A stretch of 53,808 bases of DNA from Nodosilinea sp. LEGE 07088 (lineage in GTDB: Bacteria > Cyanobacteriota > Cyanobacteriia > Phormidesmidales > Phormidesmidaceae): assembly GCF_015207395.1 (NCBI RefSeq), contig NZ_JADEWX010000023.1, positions 1 to 53,808 of the forward strand, given 5' to 3'. The notes under the pieces are model-generated. The model did not search any database. It saw nothing but the letters and a program-made list of their open reading frames with translations, and was not told where the DNA came from. Position 1 is the first letter of the stretch; each line of letters begins with the position of its first letter. Made by a program: the position numbers and the translations under genes. Of this stretch, positions 35,096 through 41,965 are shown piece after piece.

Positions 35096-36307
35096 CTAGA
35101 TTGCCCTGATCGCGTCTACCGCCGCCTCGATCGCCAGGGCTACATGGGTCCAGTGGGTGCCCCCTTGGCAGTAGACAATGTAGGGCTCCCGCAGGGGACC
35201 GTCGGCAGATAGCTCTGAGGTACTGCCGTCGATGAAGGTGCCCCCGGCCATCACTAACTCGCTGTCATAGCCCGGCATGGTGGCCGGGACAGGTTCTACG
35301 TAGGCATCGATGGGAGAGTAGCGCTGCACAGCCCGGCAGAAGGCAACTAGCTTTTCTGGTGAGCCCAGGCGAATAGCCTGAATGACATCGCGCTGGGGGT
35401 GGCTGGGGGGCGGGTTGACGGGGTAGCCCAGATTGTCAAAGCTGGTCGCTAGCAGATAGTTACCCTTCATGGCTTCGCCCACCATTTGGGGGGCCAGAAA
35501 TAACCCCTGGTACAGTAGTCGATTTTGATTTAGGCTCGAGCCACCGCTGGCCCCAATCCCCGGGGCGGTCAGGCGGCAGGCGGCGGCGGCCACCAGATCG
35601 GCCCGACCCGCGACGTAGCCGCCCGTGGGGGCGATAGTGCCCCCGGGGTTTTTAATCAGCGACCCGGCGATCAGGTCGGCTCCGACAGCGGTGGGCTCAC
35701 GATCTTCTAAAAATTCGCCATAGCAGTTATCGACGAAACAGACAATATCGGCATTCTGCCCCTTGACCAGGCGTATTATTTTTTCGATTTCGGCTATGGT
35801 AAGGGTTGATCGCCAGCTGTAGCCGCACGATCGCTGGATGTGCACCAATCGGGTTTTGGGCCCAACTGCACTAGCCAGGGCATCCCAATCGAGGGTGTTA
35901 GCGGCGGTTAACGGTAACTCTCGATAGGACACCCCAAATTCTGCTAAGGATCCCTGGCCGGCGCTGCGTAAACCAATTACTTCTTCTAGGGTGTCGTAGG
36001 GGGTGCCTGCTATGGCTAGCATCTCATCACCGGGACGCAGCACACCGTATAGGGCACAGGCAATGGCGTGGGTGCCCGACACAAATTGCGATCGCGCTAG
36101 AGCAGCCTCTGCCTGCATCACATCGGCAAATACCCGATCAAAGGTGTCGCGGCCAAGATCATCGTGGCCGTAGCCCGACACGCTGTGGAAGTGGTGACTG
36201 CCAACCCGTTGCTGTCTAAATGCTTTCAGCACTCGTCCCAGATTGTGCTTGACCTGGGCGTCAATTCCATAAAAAATCGGAAGGAGTGTCGAGTCTGGCA
36301 GCATCAT
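35096..36307 (-). CDS. Methionine gamma-lyase / aluminium-resistance-type PLP protein
   Basis: A 403-residue fold-type I PLP enzyme of the Alum_res family. Family blocks are visible: FSAVSGYGHDD-like HSVSGYGHDDLGRDTFD, RSQFVSGTHAIACALYG, HIQRSCGYSWR and SLIKNPGGTIAPTGGY, the last with the probable PLP-binding lysine. Relatives are annotated as methionine gamma-lyases or aluminium-resistance proteins; the physiological reaction is unclear. I use the ATG at 36307; the open frame reaches a TTG at 36325. It converges on psaL and is divergent from desC. Confidence 0.85.
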   Translation of the reverse strand: MMLPDSTLLPIFYGIDAQVKHNLGRVLKAFRQQRVGSHHFHSVSGYGHDDLGRDTFDRVFADVMQAEAALARSQFVSGTHAIACALYGVLRPGDEMLAIAGTPYDTLEEVIGLRSAGQGSLAEFGVSYRELPLTAANTLDWDALASAVGPKTRLVHIQRSCGYSWRSTLTIAEIEKIIRLVKGQNADIVCFVDNCYGEFLEDREPTAVGADLIAGSLIKNPGGTIAPTGGYVAGRADLVAAAACRLTAPGIGASGGSSLNQNRLLYQGLFLAPQMVGEAMKGNYLLATSFDNLGYPVNPPPSHPQRDVIQAIRLGSPEKLVAFCRAVQRYSPIDAYVEPVPATMPGYDSELVMAGGTFIDGSTSELSADGPLREPYIVYCQGGTHWTHVALAIEAAVDAIRAI

Positions 36308-36448
36308 TGGGTTTGATTGTTGCAATGGTTAAATTTTTTCGTTAAGAAACAGGGGTACTTATTCTCCCCTACATTTGCTCTGCCTGCGCAAAATTCTGAT
36401 CTTTAAAGAGTCTTGTCTAGGCCCTTGTCCAAATTCTGAGACTTCTGC

Positions 36449-37270
36449 ATGACTGCTGTAACTACCGAGCGTTTATCCCGCGATTGGGTCACCATCCTGT
36501 TTATGATTGCCGTCCACAGTCTGGCGGCGCTAGCGTTTTTACCCGCTAACTTCTCCTGGGCTGCGGTTGGGGTCGCCCTGTTTCTACATTGGTTAACGGG
36601 CTGTCTGGGCATTACCCTGGGTTGGCACCGGTTGGTCTCCCACCGCAGCTTTCAGGTACCCAAGTGGTTAGAGTACTTCTTTGTGCTGTGCGGCACCCTA
36701 GCCTGCCAACATGGCCCACTGATGTGGGTTGGCCTGCATCGCCACCACCACGCCTACTCTGACCAAAGCAATGATCACCACGACTCTAACAAAGGCTTCT
36801 GGTGGAGCCATATGGGCTGGATGCTGCGCGAGGTGCCCGCGACCAACGACATTGATCGCTTTATCCGCGATATCAAAGACGACCCCTTCTATTTATTTTG
36901 CGAAAAGTATTTTCTGGCCATGCAAATTGCCCTGGGCCTGACCCTCTATGCCCTGGGCGGTTGGTCTTTTGTGCTGTGGGGTGTTTTTGTGCGCCTGGTG
37001 GTGGTTTACCACTGCACCTGGTTAGTGAATAGCGCCACCCATAAGTTTGGCTATCGCAGTCATGAAACCACCGACAGATCGACCAATTGCTGGTGGGCAG
37101 CCCTCGTCACCTATGGCGAAGGCTGGCACAACAACCACCACGCCTACCAATACTCGGCCCGCCATGGTCTCAAGTGGTGGGAGTTTGATATCACCTGGCT
37201 CACCATTAGTCTGCTAGAAAAAGTAGGCCTGGCCAAAAAAGTGAAGCTAGCTAATTCCACTGAGGCTTGA
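36449..37270 (+). CDS. desC: Acyl-lipid delta-9 desaturase, DesC type
   Basis: A 273-residue membrane desaturase that inserts the first double bond into stearoyl chains. The three histidine boxes are present: HRLVSH in GWHRLVSHRSFQ, HRHHH in VGLHRHHHAYSD, and HNNHH in EGWHNNHHAYQY. Four hydrophobic helices surround them. DesC adjusts membrane fluidity and is often temperature regulated, but no such signal can be read here. The gene is followed by a strong hairpin shared with the convergent proA-like gene. Confidence 0.92.
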   Translation: MTAVTTERLSRDWVTILFMIAVHSLAALAFLPANFSWAAVGVALFLHWLTGCLGITLGWHRLVSHRSFQVPKWLEYFFVLCGTLACQHGPLMWVGLHRHHHAYSDQSNDHHDSNKGFWWSHMGWMLREVPATNDIDRFIRDIKDDPFYLFCEKYFLAMQIALGLTLYALGGWSFVLWGVFVRLVVVYHCTWLVNSATHKFGYRSHETTDRSTNCWWAALVTYGEGWHNNHHAYQYSARHGLKWWEFDITWLTISLLEKVGLAKKVKLANSTEA

Positions 37271-37305
37271 GCTGCCGATCGCCCATTCGGGCCATAGTGT
37301 AAAGC

Positions 37306-37344
37306 CACAGCAATGGGGCAGCGAGATGCTGCCCCATTGCTGTG
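37306..37344. terminator. Long perfect hairpin between desC and the proA-like gene
   Basis: A perfect 17-bp stem (CACAGCAATGGGGCAGC with GCTGCCCCATTGCTGTG) closes a 5-base loop GAGAT between converging genes. A perfect 14-bp palindrome CCGCTTTAAAGCGG follows at 37350-37363. Neither has a T-tract, but the position suggests a two-way terminator. Confidence 0.65.
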
Positions 37345-37388
37345 TAAAGCCGCTTTAAAGCGGGACTCACGCTGAGAGATCTCGATGT

Positions 37389-38645
37389 CTACTCCAACCC
37401 CCGCAAAATATGCTGGGTGGTGAGCAGGGCGCTCAGCCCTACAAAGCCGCTGCACCGACCTCGCTGGGCCGTCATCCCGAGGGCAATACTAGAAGCTTGG
37501 GTGGGGTTACGCGTAAACCGTGGTGACGTGTTGATGTAGACGACAGCGCTAGTTACCAACTGGGTAAAGCGGTTGCTCTCGGTATAGCTTTCGGTGGCAA
37601 TGGCGTTAGCATGGCCACTGCTGTGGTGGTTCATAAAGGCGGCGGCGGCGGTGACATCGTCTGCTAAACCCAAAACGACGGTTTTACTCAAAAAAGGCCG
37701 CTTCCAGTCGGTGGCGGTGGCGGGCTTAACATCGGGCAGGTCACCGAGCAAAGCCTCGTCGGCCAAGAGCTCAAAGTCTTGATCCCACAGGGTGTGGCAC
37801 AGCTGCACAATGGTCGATGGGCTACAGCTTGGGTGAATCAATACTTTTTCGATGGCATTGACCGCGTCAGGCTCACCCTGATGGCTCTCTGTAATCATGG
37901 CGGCAACGGTATCAAATTGGCCCGTAGCCGACCAATAGAGGTAGCAATTGCCCATAGCGATTGGCAACACTGGCACCCCAGCCTGGCGCACCACCTGCTG
38001 CACCAGCCCGGGTCGTCCGTAGGGAATGATTAAATCGACCTGGGGAGATTGAAGCAGCCAGGTGCGGGCCACATCCCCTTGTTCTTCAGTGAGCGAAAGC
38101 AGGCAGTGCTGGGGTAGGCCAATTTGGTCGAGGGCTTGGTGCAACGCTCGCAAAATGGCTTGGTTAGTCTGGCTTGCTTCGTTACTGCCTTTTAGCACGA
38201 GGCCATTGCCTGTGCGCAGACACAGCCCTGCCATAATCGCCGATAGCTCTGGAAAGGCCTCGTATACCAGGGCTACCACTCCCAGTGGCACAACCTGGCC
38301 ATGGCCCAGCACAGCCTTGCTCGATCGACTAGCGGCCGGATGGATGAGCCCGCGAGGATCACCTAGGTAGGCCAGTCGGCGCACTATCTTGGCTGCGGTT
38401 TGTAGCCGCTCAGGGGTGAGCTTAAGCCAGTCGAGTAACCGCTCTGGCACCGCCATGTCGAGACTGGCTTCTAGGTCGAGGGTGTTGGCTTCGAGAATAT
38501 CGTCGAAGCTGGCTTCTAGCCGGGTCGCCACCGCCTGGAGCAGCTTGCTCTGGGTCTCTGCTCCAGCGGCTACCAAATCATAGCTAGCCTGGCGCACCTG
38601 CTCTACAGCGGCACTAAAGTCGTCTTGGGTAGCCAAATTTACCAT
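37389..38645 (-). CDS. ProA-like protein (gamma-glutamyl phosphate reductase paralogue) lacking the catalytic Cys
   Basis: A 418-residue aldehyde-dehydrogenase-superfamily protein that aligns along its length with ProA, which reduces gamma-glutamyl phosphate in proline synthesis (VPLGVVALVYEA, GLVLKGSNEA, VDLIIPYGRPGLVQ). At the place of the catalytic Cys (TCNTVETLLVN in E. coli), it reads PDAVNAIEKVLIH, with Val262 for Cys. The YE-x-RPN block is YEAFPEL. It is probably a second, divergent ProA paralogue rather than the working enzyme. The ATG at 38645 lies four bases after the stop of the zinc-ribbon gene, indicating an operon. Confidence 0.75.
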   Translation of the reverse strand: MVNLATQDDFSAAVEQVRQASYDLVAAGAETQSKLLQAVATRLEASFDDILEANTLDLEASLDMAVPERLLDWLKLTPERLQTAAKIVRRLAYLGDPRGLIHPAASRSSKAVLGHGQVVPLGVVALVYEAFPELSAIMAGLCLRTGNGLVLKGSNEASQTNQAILRALHQALDQIGLPQHCLLSLTEEQGDVARTWLLQSPQVDLIIPYGRPGLVQQVVRQAGVPVLPIAMGNCYLYWSATGQFDTVAAMITESHQGEPDAVNAIEKVLIHPSCSPSTIVQLCHTLWDQDFELLADEALLGDLPDVKPATATDWKRPFLSKTVVLGLADDVTAAAAFMNHHSSGHANAIATESYTESNRFTQLVTSAVVYINTSPRFTRNPTQASSIALGMTAQRGRCSGFVGLSALLTTQHILRGLE

Positions 38646-38649
38646 GGGT

Positions 38650-39105
38650 TTAGCGCCGCGATGCCATCCAAAACATACCAACAACCGCCAGTGATACCGC
38701 CAACGTTGTCAGCAACCGAGCCGTTGAGGGTGTGCTATCGGGGGTTTGTAGGGTAGCCAGCAGCAAAAAAAACACCATGATGCCAAAGGCTGCCAGTACA
38801 ACCAGGGGCAAATAGCTCACGCTCAAGGACGATCGATCGAGACGCCACTGCTGCCCACTCCACCGCCAGAGGCGTTTGTAGGGATAGTGGGTAGAGAGTT
38901 GCTCGATCACGTAGCCATCGTCTTGCACTACGAAAATCTGCTGACAGCGATCGCAGCCAAAAGCTTCGGTGAGCGTAATCGGTTTAATACAGCCATTGCG
39001 GCGACAGGGGCAAGGATAGTCAGCGTTTTGGTCAATCTTTTGGCTTTTGTAGGTACGCACAGCACTGCCGAAGGGGGAGCGGGATGGGCCGGTAACCACC
39101 ATCAT
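38650..39105 (-). CDS. Membrane protein with N-terminal zinc-ribbon-like motif
   Basis: A 151-residue protein. The N-terminal part has two cysteine pairs, CPC-RRNGC and CDRC, spaced like a zinc ribbon, followed by a short region rich in Trp and Arg (KRLWRWSGQQWRLDRSS) and two membrane helices near the C-terminus (YLPLVVLAAFGIMVFFLLLA, LLTTLAVSLAVVGMFWMAS). I recognise it only as a cyanobacterial conserved hypothetical. It is directly upstream of the proA-like gene and probably co-transcribed with it. Confidence 0.6.
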   Translation of the reverse strand: MMVVTGPSRSPFGSAVRTYKSQKIDQNADYPCPCRRNGCIKPITLTEAFGCDRCQQIFVVQDDGYVIEQLSTHYPYKRLWRWSGQQWRLDRSSLSVSYLPLVVLAAFGIMVFFLLLATLQTPDSTPSTARLLTTLAVSLAVVGMFWMASRR

Positions 39106-39233
39106 TCTGCCACATTAACCAAAACCTCCGCCGAAACACAACCAGTCTAGGTCGTCAATCCCGAAGCCTTTATTAAGGCCGCTCGATTTAGCGCTAGATG
39201 TATCTTCTGCCGCTTGAAATTTTGAAGATAAAC

Positions 39234-39950
39234 ATGGTAACTAAGGATCACTCAATAGCTTTAGCCCTGACCCCCATTAGCCCGCCTGGGCAGGATATTC
39301 CTATGGCTACCGATCGCCTGGAGATGGCAGTGAGAAATTTTCAACATGTCAATCAAATGGTGGAGCGCTACACTCGTCTGTGCCGCGCCTACGTTAGCCT
39401 GTCCGAACGCTTTCATCAGCTCGATGTCGACCATATGACCCTCAAAGGCCAGGTGGTACCCCTGATCAAGACCCTCAAAGCTCACCAGGCTAAACTCCGG
39501 ACTGCTGAAGCCGAAACCGCTCGCCTACAGACCACCCTAGGCCAACAGCAGGTGCAGCTAGAGGCGGCCCTCGAACAGCAAGAGGCGCTGCATCGGCAAG
39601 AACTCCAGCAGCTGACTCAAACCTACGAAGACAAACTACAGGCCCTCTCCAACCACGTCGCCGAACTTCAGCCCTTAGAACAGCTACTCAGTGCCGACAC
39701 CCACGAAGAACTCAGCGCCGCTGAAGCCCAAATGGAGTTGGTCGAAGCCACCCTTCAGGAAATGGAAGAAGATAGCTCCCCCGATCTCTCAATCGAAGAG
39801 AAAGCACTGCTGGCGGCCTACCGGGCTAACCCAACGGCTTTCTTAACGGCCCCGGCCACCGCTGGCCGCGACAGCGAAGCTGAAGAGCCCGTAGCGTCTA
39901 TGTGGCATTACTACTACGACGAACAGGTACCCGAAGGCTTGGATGCCTAG
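39234..39950 (+). CDS. Coiled-coil hypothetical protein
   Basis: A soluble protein of about 238 residues, mostly alpha-helical with heptad-like Leu/Gln/Glu repeats from roughly residue 40 to 160 (LIKTLKAHQAKLRTAEAETA, LEQQEALHRQELQQLTQTYE) and an acidic C-terminal part ending YYYDEQVPEGLDA. No enzymatic motif is seen. Starts at 39198, 39234 (MVTKDHS) and 39303 (MATDRLEMAV) are all in frame; none has a clear ribosome-binding site. It resembles in style, not clearly in sequence, the coiled-coil protein at 44.7 kb. Confidence 0.6.
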   Translation: MVTKDHSIALALTPISPPGQDIPMATDRLEMAVRNFQHVNQMVERYTRLCRAYVSLSERFHQLDVDHMTLKGQVVPLIKTLKAHQAKLRTAEAETARLQTTLGQQQVQLEAALEQQEALHRQELQQLTQTYEDKLQALSNHVAELQPLEQLLSADTHEELSAAEAQMELVEATLQEMEEDSSPDLSIEEKALLAAYRANPTAFLTAPATAGRDSEAEEPVASMWHYYYDEQVPEGLDA

Positions 39951-39968
39951 GCCTGAGTCGATAGCGAG

Positions 39969-40784
39969 TTAAGAGACAACCTTACTCACAAGCCAGTTGG
40001 CTAGACCGCCTCTAAAGGGTGCGCAAATGCGCTGAATTTGTGTTGCCGAAAAGCACTGTTGATAAAAACAGAGAATATTGCCATACACCCCATTGGCATA
40101 GAAGGGGGTATCTTGAGCCAGGTTGAGAGTCTGGAGGTCAAAAACCTTGGCCCTAGTACCCGAGGCATAGTCAACCATGATGCTGAACCCATAGCCCCGC
40201 TGCTGTAGCTGGTGCAGACAGTCTAAGGTGCCCGCCAAAAACTTAGGCGACCAACCCTTTTCACCCTTTTGGCGACTGCCGCCGCCACCATACTCAAACA
40301 TAACCACCTGGGGCAGCAGGGCCACGGGTAGGTCAGCAAACTGCTGAATGACCACTGGTTCCCAGCCTTCAATGTCGAGCTTAAAGGCGGTAATTTGGGT
40401 AGCGCTCACCTGGGCGAGCAACGTGGCTAGGTCTAGGGTAGCCACCTGTCGGGTGTCGGTAGAGGCCCCAAACCAGTCGGCCGCTAGTGAGCTAAAGTTG
40501 CTGTTGGCCAGGTTGGCAAACTGCCCCATGTGTAGCGTTTGAGCGCCGACTCGATCAGATAGGCACTGCTCAATCAGCTGAATGGAATGTTGCCGACAGA
40601 TGGTTCGCAGCTTATCGGCGGGGGAAGGTTCTACCGCTACGGTGGTATAGCCTAGGCGGGCAAATAGCGCACAGTAAAAGGCAAAGGTACCCACCCCCAC
40701 ATCGACACAAAGCCCCTGGCGCTGGGGGTCGAGCTCGGGCAACAGCTGTTCTAACAGGGCCTGACAACAAGCTTCAACGCGCAT
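39969..40784 (-). CDS. FkbM-family methyltransferase
   Basis: A 271-residue SAM-dependent methyltransferase. The glycine-rich SAM loop is CVDVGVGTFAFY (about residues 26-37), the acidic strand end is VAVEPSP, and the FkbM hallmark FKLDIEGWEP is present. FkbM enzymes O-methylate sugars or polyketides; several cyanobacterial members modify glycans. The target here is unknown. It converges on the coiled-coil gene with an 18-bp gap. Confidence 0.85.
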   Translation of the reverse strand: MRVEACCQALLEQLLPELDPQRQGLCVDVGVGTFAFYCALFARLGYTTVAVEPSPADKLRTICRQHSIQLIEQCLSDRVGAQTLHMGQFANLANSNFSSLAADWFGASTDTRQVATLDLATLLAQVSATQITAFKLDIEGWEPVVIQQFADLPVALLPQVVMFEYGGGGSRQKGEKGWSPKFLAGTLDCLHQLQQRGYGFSIMVDYASGTRAKVFDLQTLNLAQDTPFYANGVYGNILCFYQQCFSATQIQRICAPFRGGLANWLVSKVVS

Positions 40785-40912
40785 TAGGTGGCCCTAACGA
40801 AAATATGTCTTAAGCCTAGACGATTTCAGCCCAAGGGGAGAGTTGGCCGGGGAGCTTCAAGCGCAGCAAGCACCGTCATGAGGCGACCCATTGAGCGCAA
40901 TCTTCTTCTTAG

Positions 40913-40981
40913 GGCTAGGGGGCAGGGGAGCTAGGGAGCCAAGCGATCCGAAACGGTGGACATATTTCAGCCTTCGAGTAC
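40913..40981 (+). repeat. Dispersed intergenic repeat, copy B
   Basis: The second copy of the element at 11651-11711, in the same orientation. The core 40927-40981 has two mismatches over 55 bases, and this copy has an 8-base difference in the G-rich lead-in (GGGGGCAGGGG). It ends 4 bp from the HD-domain gene's stop codon, so its transcript would carry the complement. Confidence 0.8.
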
Positions 40982-40984
40982 GAG

Positions 40985-41614
40985 TTAGGCACTCAGTTGC
41001 GATACCTTATGGCGCAAATTTTCCTGGGCCTGGCGTTCATACCGTTGGCGAAACTCGCGGGTTGTGAAGATCGCATCTCGGGTGAGGAATGAGCTCAGTC
41101 TATTGCGCCGGGCCGCTCGGTACTGAGCTTCGGGTACCCAGGCGTACTCCTGACGAATGGCGCGATCGTAGGCCTCAAAATGCTCTGGATCTGCGCCGAG
41201 GATGCTGAGGTCGATATCGAGCATCAGGTCGATGTCGCTATTGGTAGATGCGTGGGTTTTGGTCGCGAGAATCATAGTTGAGATGCTAGCGACAAGGCCA
41301 GGATCGACGCCTACAGAGGTTAAATATTCGCTTGCCCATTGGGCGCTGAGGGCTTCGTTGTCGGTACGGCGAGGGTTGTACACTGCATCGTGAAACCAGA
41401 TTGCGATCGCGATCGCAGCGGGATGCTCAGCAAGATGACGAACGCGATCTAACTGCCGCAGGCAGTCGGTGATATGGTGCTGGCTATGGTAGTGGCGGGT
41501 TGGCTCCCTGTAGGCGATCGCCAGCGGCTTGAAGACATCAATCTGGGGTGTAATCCCGAGTTCTATCAGATCCGCAAGCAAGGTTTCCCGATCAAAGTTA
41601 GATTGCCGTCTCAT
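40985..41614 (-). CDS. HD-domain protein (predicted metal-dependent phosphohydrolase)
   Basis: A 209-residue HD-superfamily protein: the first His in YHSQHHITDCL, the HD pair in AIAIWFHDAVYNP, and a later Asp in DIDLSILGADP. Relatives are called predicted metal-dependent HD phosphohydrolases acting on nucleotides; the substrate is unknown. I start at the ATG at 41614, preceded by AGGTGA; the GTG at 41620 overlaps that site. The 3' end abuts repeat copy B. Confidence 0.8.
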   Translation of the reverse strand: MRRQSNFDRETLLADLIELGITPQIDVFKPLAIAYREPTRHYHSQHHITDCLRQLDRVRHLAEHPAAIAIAIWFHDAVYNPRRTDNEALSAQWASEYLTSVGVDPGLVASISTMILATKTHASTNSDIDLMLDIDLSILGADPEHFEAYDRAIRQEYAWVPEAQYRAARRNRLSSFLTRDAIFTTREFRQRYERQAQENLRHKVSQLSA

Positions 41615-41844
41615 GATCACCTAACGGCGGCATTGTGCAGCAGATTATATGTGCAGCAGATTATAGTGGATTCCAAAAACTGGACGAGTAGGTAAGCTCC
41701 GAAACTCCCGAAGAAACGATAGAAGCCAACCATGAGCAAGCAACACCGACCGTCACAGCACCACGCCGGATGAGACGTATTGCCAATGGTGTGTCAGGTT
41801 TCGCGATAACGCCACCCTCCCTAAGATGCGCCCATAGGGCTGGC

Positions 41845-41931
41845 CTACTGCGCTCGGCTAAAGGCCACCGCCGCCGCAATGATTAAGCTGAGTAATGCCA
41901 GCGGCACCCAAAGGTCATTTGCCATCATCAT
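41845..41931 (-). CDS. Possible 28-residue single-span membrane peptide
   Basis: A short frame encodes MMMANDLWVPLALLSLIIAA then AVAFSRAQ, a clean single membrane helix with a short charged end, like photosystem or respiratory small subunits. I do not recognise it as any named one (PetN, PetL, PsbT and PsaM all differ). Three tandem ATGs start it and no ribosome-binding site is seen, so reality is uncertain. It is divergent from the large fusion gene with only 34 bp between starts. Confidence 0.4.
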   Translation of the reverse strand: MMMANDLWVPLALLSLIIAAAVAFSRAQ

Positions 41932-41965
41932 GAGGCTACACCATGTAGCGTGTGGGTGAACTGCC

